A stretch of 64,000 bases of DNA from Zasmidium citrigriseum (Eukaryota; Ascomycota; Dothideomycetes; Mycosphaerellales; Mycosphaerellaceae), in the NCBI GenBank assembly GCA_002786025.1, contig NHNW01000015.1:620001-684000 (forward strand). Direction: 5' to 3'. Positions 9,504 through 18,640 of this stretch are shown in pieces. Position 1 is the first letter of the stretch, and every line of letters starts with the position of its first letter. Made by a program: the position numbers and the translations under genes. Under the pieces are notes generated by a model, which saw only the letters and a program-made list of their open reading frames with translations, did not search any database and was not told the DNA's origin.

Positions 9504-9752
9504 CATGGATCCTCGAGAACCACACAAGATTTTCGCAAGTACTTCTTCCTCTTCCTATCTTCTCTTTCTCTCGATCAAGCGACACATCTTCTCATCCTCT
9601 CGCAACCACACCCATCACCTCCACCCGCCATCCCAACTGTTGTGGTCCAGGACGGCTCCGGCCAAGTCAAACCACGAGGAGCATCGGAACGGGAGCCAGT
9701 AGTCACGCGCAAGATCGACCAGCTATACCACGAAACCATGAAAGTGTTTTGA
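9504..9752 (+). CDS. Possible tiny gene with a GC-AG intron (weak)
   Basis: An ATG at 9504 reads MDPREPHKIF and then meets GCAAGT, the consensus of the rare GC donor. An acceptor (GGTCCAG) near 9650 leads into an open frame reading DGSGQVKPRGASEREPVV to a TGA at 9750. The product would be about 43 residues. A further 33-codon ATG frame at 9831-9932 contains ATGAAVGLGGWSDG. There is no family match in memory, and the intervening pyrimidine-rich stretch is consistent with an intron but not proof. This could equally be chance. Confidence 0.2.
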   Translation, partial: HGSSRTTQDFRKYFFLFLSSLSLDQATHLLILSQPHPSPPPAIPTVVVQDGSGQVKPRGASEREPVVTRKIDQLYHETMKVF

Positions 9753-10878
9753 TTCTTCTATCATCGCGGCCTAATCCTCGTAACGTCGCAACCCGGTCCT
9801 TTGCTAGCGCTACCTTGCGTCTGTTTGCGAATGTCTGTACGAGGGAAGATAGCGACAGGCGCAGCAGTTGGACTTGGAGGGTGGAGTGATGGTTTGGTGA
9901 AGAGGATGACGAGGGATGGGTATGACCTGTGATGAGATATGAGCGTTCAGCCCCGGCGACAGCTGGTATGGACAGGCTTTGTTACACTCTGAGGTCTTAC
10001 TTCCGGTGCGGTTGATTCCTTCCTTCAATCCGGTTCAGCAAGACGATCTCAACCTTCCCAGATCATCGACCGCCGTGGACGAAGGAGTAGCGGTTTTGTC
10101 CGTGCCTTCATCCTCGAGGCCAGAAAAAAACCACAGCAGCCAACATGCCACCTTGCACACTTCATGTCTGGCCAAAGACAGGCGCGGAGTGGTTGGCTTG
10201 CTGTAACTCAGACTTTGTTACACAGGAAAGGGTGCCGCCAGGTGCACCAGATTGTTCATCCTATCTACAAGCCTGCCTCGCTTCTGCTTGCGAATGTGCC
10301 TGCAAGGGCATGCGGTGGATGCGGTGGTCGATCGATCTGGGTTGAAATAGGGTGTCTTGCTGGGCCGGAACAATGGAGACCGAGCCAGATGCTGCGGGTG
10401 GGGAGCGAAAAGATGACCGTTGATGAGATGAGGCAGATGGTGGGATCCGGCGAAGGCTGGTCTTGCAATCACTCCGCAAGAATCTGAGGTCATCCTGGAG
10501 CTCCTGTTCTCATCGTCTCGGGAATTCACCACACTTGCTACGCAATCTTGATCGTTGCATTTCAAGTCAAGAGAGTGGGCTTCTCAGGAGACGAATTCGG
10601 CTGGTGCTGTACTGAGGGGCAAATCATTTGAAGCTTTCAAGTTGGTCCTTCCATGTAATGGAAAATGTGAAGGAAGCCACGCAACGTCGGCTGGGTATGT
10701 AAGGTAAGAGAGACCTCTTCTAAAGCAAGAGCTTCTGAACGCCCAAAAACAGCATATTGCCCGAGCTGACCATCTCAAACTTTATCACTCTCTGCGTTGC
10801 CACCAAAGGCGTCGAACCCTCGGAGAGAATGAGAGATCGACAACCCAAGCAGCCGTGCTGGAACGACGACATTCTCTT
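9753..10878. other. Non-coding or decayed stretch
   Basis: Only short frames in all six phases. A 107-codon plus-strand frame (10164-10487) has an ATG but no recognisable motif, and the antisense frames there are equally long, so base composition explains it. No repeats with other parts of the window were noticed beyond short words. Confidence 0.4.
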
Positions 10879-11387
10879 CTAGCATTCCCAGACTGCGCCT
10901 TTATTCGCAGCCTTCGACGACCCATCAAACATCCCATGCTCTCTCAAACAACTCTTGACATTGGTCACCACTGTTGCCGGATACGATGGATTCGGCGGAC
11001 GTTCGCTCGGCGGGACATTCGAAATCTCGATCCTGACCCAGGGAACGCTCTTCACATCCTTCTTCCTCAGGGCATCGAACTCCTCAGGTGTAAAGGCTCC
11101 ACCAGTTATGACTGCGACCGGAACACGACGGTCCTCAGGCGACTTTTCTGTGTTGCTTCCGAGACCAGATATAGGGACAACCGCTTCTCCTCGCAGCAGA
11201 GCTGGTATCTCTGCTTTCGCGGCTTCGAGGGTGTGGCAGACGTGTACGACTGGGAAAGCCAACAGTCAGTATCTGCAGCGGTAATGTCTCAGGAGCACCT
11301 GCCATCGACTTCAGCAAGGTATCGTTTCATTGCTGGGACCACCATTGCAGGATCTTTGCCGCACAGAATGACTGGGACTGATTCCAT
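10879..11387 (-). CDS. Small fungal NAD(P)-binding-like protein
   Basis: Two exons, complement(join(10879..11249,11303..11387)), giving about 151 residues. Exon 1 reads MESVPVILCGKDPAMVVPAM, a beta strand plus loop as at the start of a Rossmann-like fold. Exon 2 continues VVHVCHTLEAAKAEIPALL, then VAVITGGAFTPEEFDALRKK and VPWVRIEIS. From memory this pattern matches a family of ~150-residue fungal proteins with 'VIHFV...PEAIILGGAFT...PWVR' that are annotated loosely as oxidoreductase or NAD-binding. No catalytic residue is evident. The only splice solution that keeps the frame uses GC at the donor (GCAGGT) with branch ACTGAC and acceptor TTCCCAG, giving a 53-nt intron. The 3' exon is certain to be open; the 5' exon is inferred. 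Confidence 0.6.
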
Positions 11388-12060
11388 GATTACTTGGGTC
11401 TCTGTTCAGATGGGCCTGAAAAGAAGGAAGGATATGGAGGAAACGAAAGAAACAGAAACACAGACTATCATGTGGCATGCCGATCTCTAACCCCATTTGA
11501 GCGCTAGTTCACATGCAAAGCTTCCCGAATAGGCTGGTAGCTCGACATGCTCCAAGTCTAGTTCCTTTTGAGGAGCTGAACCAGACTGCTTTGCTCAAGT
11601 ACCGATTCAGATATGAGAGCGCCTTGCGCCAAAGATAAAACCAAGACTGTGGACGTGGAAGGATGACTCTGCATACCACCCTCCTTCTTCCAGTCAAAAC
11701 GGCAGATTGGCTCTCTCCAAGAAAGCACACGACTTTGAGCTATTGGCTAGCTTGATGCACCATTAGCCCTTCTTGAGAAAGTTAGGGATTGCTATAGCCA
11801 TCTTCCACTTTGACCGGAACACCGAGGGTACACGACAGACTCGTCACCGCCAGTGGAGTGTGCTACCAACATCGATTCAGGCCGACAATGATGAACTCTC
11901 AATCCCGTAGCAAGACTCACTGCATCTGAAATGGATGGAGATGAGTCCGAACGCTTCGCGACTCCGAATCTCGCGAAAACTACCTCCGACCACGCCACCA
12001 GTCAGAACTATCGTACCCTCGAAACCGACAAAATGCTGGAGAGAAAAGGCCTGGTGACAA
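11388..12060. other. No gene recognised; 5' flank of the OTU remnant
   Basis: Short frames on both strands without motifs. The sequence may belong to the same decayed element as the OTU-like pseudogene that follows, but no terminal repeats or boundaries could be identified. Confidence 0.35.
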
Positions 12061-14057
12061 TTCTTCCTGATAGACCCCCTACTATCACGGAATCTTCGGA
12101 CCACTCTCCACGCTGAGCTGAGCCAACACCTGATTGAGGATGGTCACGGTCTGCATGAAGCCTCAAGTGACCACCAGCAGGAGCTCATTGAGGACGAAGG
12201 TGAGGTCGAGAATGATTTGAACGACATCGAAGCCCTGATGGAGGAGATGAGGAGACTCCTGCGGTATCGCATTGAAGAGCATGAGATTACGATGATGGGA
12301 CAGCGTGTACTGACTGGTCTGCTTTACCAAGAGCAGACAAAGTCTCAACAATTCCCCATAGTTGGTGACGGTAACTGACTGTACCGTACCGCGGCAGCCG
12401 ACATATTTGGAACAGAGCATATATGACCATCGGTCCGCCACTTGGTGTGCCATCAATGGACGCTCGCGACTTGAGGCGATCCCACCATGTCATCGTTCCG
12501 TCGTGAGCTATACCAATACTTACATGAGCGGACTCAGCAAGGAGCCAACCCGGGAGTTCGGAGACTCTCAACTCTGCAAGACCAAATCATGGGCAGCGAT
12601 GGCCACTGGGGCTCGGATGAGTTTTTGACAGTGATCGACGACGCTTTTGGCGTCGAAATCATGGTCTACACCCCCAAAGTTGACAACGATCCCACTTCTT
12701 GAGAGTACACTATTCGAGGCGACCAGACCGAGCCAGTACGGCAACTGCAATTTATCAACTACCAGGTCGTGGGACATTGGCAACTCCTCTTCAATCCAGC
12801 AGACACTCCCAGTGAGCCAGATGTATTTAGCTGGGACGACTTCAATGAACCCTACGTCTTTAGCTTGGACGAGGTGATGTCTGGCGAGGACGAACAGGTC
12901 GCTGAGGAGAGCAGGGAGGTCTCTGGCCAGGACTAGAAGGTCGTTGAGCAGAGCAAAGAGGTCTCTAGCCAGGGAGATAAGGTCTCTGACTGGGATCAAC
13001 AGGTTATTGAGGAGAGCCAAGAGGTCTCTGGTCAGGGCGGGGAGGTCTCTGGCCGGGATGCAGAACTCGAAGCGTCTCATCAACCATGGCTGGATCCAGA
13101 GCATATCAGATGGACAAGTCCGCAGCTGCCTCCTGGTCAGGGCAATGAGGTCTTTGGCCAGGGTGAATCGGTCGTCGAGGAGGGATCAGAAGCTACTTCT
13201 CTACGCTTCAGCCCCGGTCTGCATGTTGAAGATCCTGCCATGCTTCGGGATTCGGTGCACAGAGGCATCATACCGGCAGCTATACCATCGGCCAGTCGTC
13301 TTTAGATCATTGAGACGCTGGCTGTACCAGGTCCCGCCATCATGAGTGACGATACCGCAGATAAGATGAATGTTCAGGAGGGTTCTCACGCGGAGGATGG
13401 CAACACTGAAGACGACCGCATCAAGGGATCGGATCTGGACCTTCCCGCACGTGGCGTCGACTCCTCATCAACGACGCCCATCATCTATTCGAGACCCGAC
13501 TTGAGCAAACTCGGTATCAAGCAGTCCCGAAAGCAGGCTGCGCAGGAAAGCCAGCTCAAGCTCGAGTTTATGACTATCCTTGAGCGATGTAAGAATCTGT
13601 CGGCGGATTACCTTCGGTTTGGTAGAAGTCAACTGATTAGCATCAAGGATTCCACACACATCGAAAGCATTCCTGAAGCTGAGATGAGGCGCTTTTGCGA
13701 GTCTTGTCGAAAGCAGACCGATCCCAACTGCCGGATTATGTGCTCCGACGGAAACGGCAGCTACGTCCCTGTCCCTATCATCCATGACATGTCGGGTCTT
13801 TGGAAGGGGCTTACATGGACGCTCAGCCGCTGGATCCGTCCATCGCCGCCGCCTACAGAAACCCGGTCTTCATGTCTCTCGTTCGCTTCAGCGATGGGAG
13901 AGACCAGCAACATGTCTTCAACCTCATGCAGTCCCACACGCTGGTATTGCAGGACTATTTTCAAACTCGAGGCATAACTCGCTTCCTGAGCAACCCACCC
14001 GCTGTTCGGAATGTCCCATTTCCGTCCGTTCATCATGAGTTCATCATGAGTTCGTAG
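12061..14057 (+). pseudogene. OTU-type cysteine peptidase pseudogene, fused to an unknown domain
   Basis: One reading phase can be followed from 12061 to about 13796, interrupted by stops at 12376 (TGA), 12424 (TGA), 12472 (TGA), 12700 (TGA), 12934 (TAG) and 13303 (TAG). A frameshift near 13796-13802 moves the frame, which stays open to 14057. The OTU signature is GDGN[stop]LYRTAADIFG, where the stop sits exactly at the catalytic Cys of the DGNCLYR motif. It is followed by FRRELYQYLHE, GHWGSDEFLTVIDDAFGV, and GHWQLL carrying the expected catalytic His. Downstream come a tandem-repeat linker and a region ending DPSIAAAYRNPVFMSLVRFS that I do not recognise. OTU domains remove ubiquitin; OTU modules are also carried by some retroelements, so a mobile origin is possible. 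As it stands the gene cannot make an active protein. Confidence 0.7.
12886..13185 (+). repeat. Degenerate 42-45 bp tandem repeat inside the OTU remnant
   Basis: The unit reads roughly (E/Q)VxEESxEVSGQ when translated in the OTU phase: EQVAEESREVSGQD, KVVEQSKEVSSQGD, QVIEESQEVSGQGG, then partial units EVSGRD and NEVFGQG. The core GAGGTCTCTGGCCAG recurs at the DNA level. The antisense phase is also open (LARDLPALL-like units), a side effect of the repeat. Confidence 0.7.
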
Positions 14058-14400
14058 TCAATGGATTTTCCGCTTCCTATCCGGTGCCAGTGCATGACAA
14101 CGGCAGGGCCCTCGTAGAGCATGCTTGTTTCATTGAGGTCATGGACGCCATAAAGCACAGGCCCGGAACGCTTCAGAGATCTCTTGAATCGTTCGATCAC
14201 TCGCGGGACTCACCGTCGCGGCGACCTTCTGCGTTTCTTCAAGCACCGCTTATATCTCCGCACGAACGCGGCCGACCGAGCCACTGGAAACGGACGCAAA
14301 CGACTAGAAATCCTCTCGTACGACGGAGAGAGCAGCTTCATTTCCAACAGTCTTTCCCCCTTCCACCTCGTTCTCGATAGCTAATAACATTTCCATCGTC
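14058..14400. other. 3' flank of the OTU remnant, possible continuation
   Basis: Frames shift repeatedly. The plus strand phase at 14084-14380 (GRALVEHACFIEVMDAIKHR) and that at 14184-14384 (LLRFFKHRLYLRTNAAD) look protein-like but cannot be joined in one phase. They are probably further decayed coding sequence of the same locus. Confidence 0.35.
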
Positions 14401-14439
14401 AAGATAGAGATCTTATACTGAGAAGAAGGTAGAAGGGAG

Positions 14440-15900
14440 GTGGATATTGGAAGCTTCGGTGCCCCCTCTCTCTATTAGACGAGAAGATGTTCGATTGTTT
14501 GAAGATGTGCTTGGTGGCTTAGTTGGAATGCCTTTGGCGGAGATAGAGTTTAGCTTGGACATGAAATGAGGGAGAGCTTGAAAACCATGCTTGTCATGGA
14601 TTCTTGAGGTCAAAAAGAAGGACTTCAAGATGGGGGTCTAAGTCTGACTTGCTCTCTCCGTTGGAGGGGAGAGTTTTGGATTGTTTGCGGGCGTTGCTGG
14701 TAGCTTGGCTGAACTTGTCTTTGTGGAGATGGTGGTTACTGGTTAGAGGAAGAGGAAGTGCATGGGACTCTTCTCTACTAGGGTACCGACTTTGACTCAC
14801 CTGCACCAGCACTCTTGAGGTGAAAACATTCGTGCCAACCTCAGACGAGAGCACAACCAAGAGTGAACCAAGCAGAAGAAGCGGAAGCAAGAGGGCTATC
14901 GAAGACAAACCGCATATGCCGGAACCTTTTGTTAGTATAGTATCGAACGCTTCGAGGAGGCCCATAGACCGGCGGAGAGTGCATGTATATTAGGAGACCA
15001 ACCAACCGCAATATTCTGCTCCTCAAAGGGAGACCCATGAGATGAAAGAGAAGAAGGACATATTAAGGAACCAGAGAACGTGTGCTTCCGGGAAGTCTTC
15101 AGGAGGTTCCAAAGTCCGTGGGAGAACCCATCCACATTACGAGACCAGGTAACCGTAACATTTCGCTCGCTAAAGGGAGACCGAAATGATCAAGAAGGAG
15201 AACGACATGTCAAGGGACCGAGTCAGAGGTGACCTAAGGGAGTCAACAGGAGGGACCAAAGCCCGGAGGGAATGCATACATCTTAAAGGACCAAGCAACC
15301 GTAATATCGGGCTCCTTAGAGGGAGATTGATAAGATGAAAGAGAAGAATGACATATCAAGAGACCAGGTTATGTCCGACTTCTGTAAGTCTTGAGGAGGT
15401 TCCAAAGTCCGTGCATATCGCGAGACCAACTGACTGTAAGTCTCGACTCCCTAAAAGGAGAGGCGGAGTAGGACGACATGTTAAGGGACCAGCGAAATTC
15501 TGACGATTAAAAGTCCTTGGGAGGCTCCAAAGCCCGCGCATATCGCGAGACCAACTGACCATAAATCTCGACTCCGGCGGAGGAGAGATAGAGTAGGACA
15601 ACATGTTGCAGGACCAGCCCGGATTTGCTATTGTATCGATCATAGTGTTTGGAGAGAGTAGGCACATCTTGAGAGACCTTTCTTAAGACTGCTTCAGACT
15701 TGATGATGGGAAGAGTGGAGACACCTGCATATCGCGAGACCAACTGACCATTGATCTCAAATACCTATGAAGAGAGGCGGAGGAGAGATGGAGTAGAGCG
15801 ACATGATGTAGTACCAATCCGGGATATGCCAGTACATCGATCACAGCATCCGTAGAGGAGAGCCACATCTTGCGAGACTTTTCTCGAGGCTACTTCAGAC
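14440..15900. repeat. Field of degenerate direct repeats (~125-190 bp units)
   Basis: A core like GAGACCAAC(T/C)(G/A)ACC(G/A)TAA followed by CTC(C/G)..AAAGGGAGA recurs in the same orientation at about 14992, 15140, 15286, 15421, 15547 and 15738. Each core is preceded by a 'TCTTGAGGAGGTTCCAAAGTCC'-like block and followed by a '(G)AGAATGACAT(A/G)TCAAG'-like block. Spacing is about 145, 147, 134, 126 and 191. Read on the minus strand, several units give similar peptides (SLSSHGSP, LVSRYAR and SWSRDMR-like), so the field may be a decayed coding tandem repeat. A more distant pair lies at about 14480-14540 and 14665-14735. Confidence 0.6.
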
Positions 15901-16375
15901 CTCATGAGAGGAACAGGGGGAGAGTCAACACATTTTACAGGACTTTTTCGGAGCCTATTGCGAATGTTTCGTCGCGGGTGATAGAGAGTAACTTTAAAGC
16001 CAGGATCTTATTTGTTATAGGTGATCTTGGCCTTCATGTGGAAACCAACCTCACCTTCCATTCGAACGCCATCTACCTACCTATGCGAGAGGGAACCATA
16101 AACTTGCCGGTGAAGATTCTCCGCCGCGCAAGCGAGCTAGCTGCCTTGGGAGAAAGAATCGCACCCAAGAAACTACCACCTTTCTACGAGCACGGATGAG
16201 TGAGTTGATTCTCTGCTCGATGTCGTCGGGACGAAGAAGGACATTTGGGTTCACATGCCAACCTTCGCAATCAGGCTGCTAGACTCGACGGACGGAGTTT
16301 GGCTCTGGGACGATATCTGGAGCTCGAATGGCCTCTCAAATCTAGACATCGTCATTGAAGAGCGGCTTCCACACT
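15870..16375 (+). pseudogene. Frame-broken coding remnant of unknown family
   Basis: An open phase without a clear ATG runs to a TGA at 16197-16199 (ending LGERIAPKKLPPFYEHG). From 16201 a shifted phase continues VDSLLDVVGTKKDIWVHM, then AIRLLDSTDGVWLWDDIW, to a TGA at 16373. The two halves look like one protein sequence split by a single frameshift, since no intron of normal length fits between them. I do not recognise the family. It lies directly downstream of the repeat field, so it belongs to the decayed block. Confidence 0.4.
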
Positions 16376-16420
16376 GAACATGTATCCAAACAAGCACCAG
16401 ACCATCGCAGAAGAACGACT

Positions 16421-18169
16421 TTACCGCACCACCCACCCCCCCTCCCCCCTCCTCAACCTAACCGTCCGTCCCGCCCTCCCCATCGTCGGCCTCCCCTCCT
16501 CAACCGCCCAAACCCCATTAACCATAACACCTCTAACTCCCCTCGCAGGCCTTTGCGGCTCCGCAAAAGTCGCCACATCGCCCACAATCTCAGGATCGAA
16601 AAGCACCAAATCCGCCTTCATGCCCTTCCCTATCAACCCCCGATCCTTCGCTCTTATAACAGCCGCAGCTCTCGAGGTAATGTGTGCTACAGCTTCTTCC
16701 AACCCGCCGGCGAAGATCGTCTCGGGCTCGACGGAGTCGTAGGTTGTTGAGGAGGTAGCGTGATAGATATTCCGGCTTTTGCCAGCGGGTAAGTCGCGGG
16801 CGTAATGCCCCAAATACCGCGGAAAAGTCCCCCAGCCACGCGGGTGCGGTTTCGTACTTGTTAAAATCCCATCAGAGCCGCCGGTGTGTTTTGGATGGCG
16901 CATGATGAGGCGGACGTTACCTTCGTGGCCGGAGTGGGAGAGGATTGTGCTGTCGAAGGAGTCGTCTTTGAGGATTTGGATGTAGGTTTCGAAGGGGTCT
17001 TGGTTTTGTTCGTGGGCGATTTGCGCGATGGTTTTGCCGACGTAGGGTTTTATGAGGGCGCTGTTGCGCACGCCGCCGATTTCGAGGATGTCCCAGTGCA
17101 GGGTGCAGCCGTGGCAGCCGTCTGTGCCTTCAACGAGGGCTTGTTGTTTGATTTTCGCAAGCTGCTCCGGATCATCGAGGACAGCAGCGGGATCTTTCGC
17201 GCTCGCGGCCCAACTCGGCAGGGTACTTGCCAGAGTCGTACTTCCAGGGAGGTAAGGATACGTATCCAGAGAAATCTCCACGCCGTCTTTAATCGCCGCA
17301 TCAATCATCTCAATCAATTCGTTCGCCCGTCCAGCATTCTCCTCATAATTCATAGTCGCGTGCGTCAGATGCAGCCTGACGCCCGTTTTTCGCGCGAGTT
17401 CAATCATCTCCTGATACGCCTTCAAAGCCCCTTTTCCGTAGCTTCGCGTATGCGGACAATAGTACCCTCCATACCTCTTGACGACTTCACATAACTGTCC
17501 CAATTCCTCGTCCGTAGCAAACATCCCGGGGACGTAAGTTAGACCGGAGGACATCCCCACCGCGCCGTCTTCCATCGCTTGTGCGAGGAGAATTTTCATC
17601 TTTTCGATCTCGTCTTGGGTTGCGGGGGAGGAATCCCATCCCTTAACCAGAATCCTCAGGTTCCCCTGTGGAACGAGGTATGCCGCATTGGTAGCTATCT
17701 TCTCCTGATCCAGTACGTCCAAGTACTCCTTTACGCTTCGCCAACGATCAAAAAGTCCAGGCTCATCGGGATTTCCATTCCAACCAGCGATCTGCTGGCG
17801 GATCCGAGCCATCGCTACATCATCCACAGGAGAGTAACTGATTCCATCTTGGCCGATGACCTCCGTGGTAACACCCTGTGTAATCTTCGCCAGGTGAGCT
17901 GGGGTGTCCAAGAGCGAGAGGTCGGAATGAGCGTGCATGTCGATGAAGCCAGGGGAGAGAATCCATTTGCCGTTTTCGCAGTCTACGACCTTCGTTCCTT
18001 TGCTTCGGAGCTCGTCTAGTTCCTTGGTAGGATAGGCATCTTGTCCTTTGCGAATCGAGTCGATGTATCCATCGTGGACGAGGACGCTGGCGATGTATCG
18101 GGGCGTGGTGCCGGAGCCATCGATCACTGTTGCGTTGAGGAAGAGGGAATCTTGGGAAGTCGCGGCCAT
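16421..18169 (-). CDS. N-acyl-D-amino-acid deacylase-type amidohydrolase
   Basis: Single-exon, 582 residues from the ATG at 18169 (the frame is open upstream without an earlier ATG). It belongs to the metal-dependent amidohydrolase superfamily, D-aminoacylase branch: GFIDMHAHSDLS with the His-x-His metal pair at residues 79 and 81, GAVGMSSGLTYVPG, RLHLTHATM, and a late TSTKPHPRGWGTFPRYLGHY motif typical of D-aminoacylases. These enzymes hydrolyse N-acyl-D-amino acids (and related dipeptides) to the D-amino acid and acid. The position of the metal-ligand Cys in bacterial enzymes (GNCGIS) reads GQDGIS here (Asp at about 108). The protein is probably cytosolic because no signal peptide is seen. 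It forms a tandem with the ALA synthase gene on the same strand, with a 470-base spacer. Confidence 0.87.
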   Translation of the reverse strand: MAATSQDSLFLNATVIDGSGTTPRYIASVLVHDGYIDSIRKGQDAYPTKELDELRSKGTKVVDCENGKWILSPGFIDMHAHSDLSLLDTPAHLAKITQGVTTEVIGQDGISYSPVDDVAMARIRQQIAGWNGNPDEPGLFDRWRSVKEYLDVLDQEKIATNAAYLVPQGNLRILVKGWDSSPATQDEIEKMKILLAQAMEDGAVGMSSGLTYVPGMFATDEELGQLCEVVKRYGGYYCPHTRSYGKGALKAYQEMIELARKTGVRLHLTHATMNYEENAGRANELIEMIDAAIKDGVEISLDTYPYLPGSTTLASTLPSWAASAKDPAAVLDDPEQLAKIKQQALVEGTDGCHGCTLHWDILEIGGVRNSALIKPYVGKTIAQIAHEQNQDPFETYIQILKDDSFDSTILSHSGHEGNVRLIMRHPKHTGGSDGILTSTKPHPRGWGTFPRYLGHYARDLPAGKSRNIYHATSSTTYDSVEPETIFAGGLEEAVAHITSRAAAVIRAKDRGLIGKGMKADLVLFDPEIVGDVATFAEPQRPARGVRGVMVNGVWAVEEGRPTMGRAGRTVRLRRGEGGWVVR

Positions 18170-18640
18170 GTTGAAGAAAGGCGAGCAGACATTGGTTAGG
18201 GAAGAGAAGAGATGTAGCACTTACGAAAGGATCTCTAAATGCTAACAGAGACAGCTGGAGGCCTGAGAGTTGGCCGTCGACCACCAGCAAGAGCGATCTT
18301 CGGCGAGGTGAAGTGGAGATAGGACGTCTGATTTAAGCTCCTCGCCTATTTCTCCAAATCAGGTTAGCAACGGCTCTCAAGTGAAAGTCAAGTGGCCTGT
18401 CAAATGCCGGCAGAAAGAAGAGAATGAAAGAAGTAGTTCAGACAACAAAGAAAGGGACGCCACTGTAGTTTGGTTGCAAGCTCAACGGGAGCACGAAGCC
18501 ACCCGGAGCAGAAGAAGGATCAAAAGATCGTATTCAGGTGAGTATGTGCACGTCACTCTCGACTATACCACCATCGTCCACACAAAGTTCAGTCAAATCA
18601 TCGTAAATCAGTAACGCAGAGATTGCATTTCCATATCTTC
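18170..18640. other. Spacer: amidohydrolase promoter and ALA synthase 3' flank
   Basis: About 470 bases. GTAAGT appears on the minus strand at about 18215, just upstream of the amidohydrolase start, but no matching acceptor precedes the ATG, so a leader intron is not supported. No other feature was seen. Confidence 0.45.

Noticed and set aside
12568..13104. Minus-strand 178-codon Leu-rich repeat-like frame (LARDL units)
   Set aside because: It is the antisense of the tandem repeat within the OTU-like frame. The plus phase carries the recognisable OTU motifs, so the antisense phase is a shadow.
8141..16400. Search for tRNA, 5S rRNA or transposon terminal inverted repeats in the accessory block
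   Set aside because: No TTCGANNC-type B-box with a matching A-box, no 5S-like sequence and no inverted termini could be found by eye.
16886..17494. Plus-strand 202-codon frame antisense to the amidohydrolase
   Set aside because: Shadow frame without domain.
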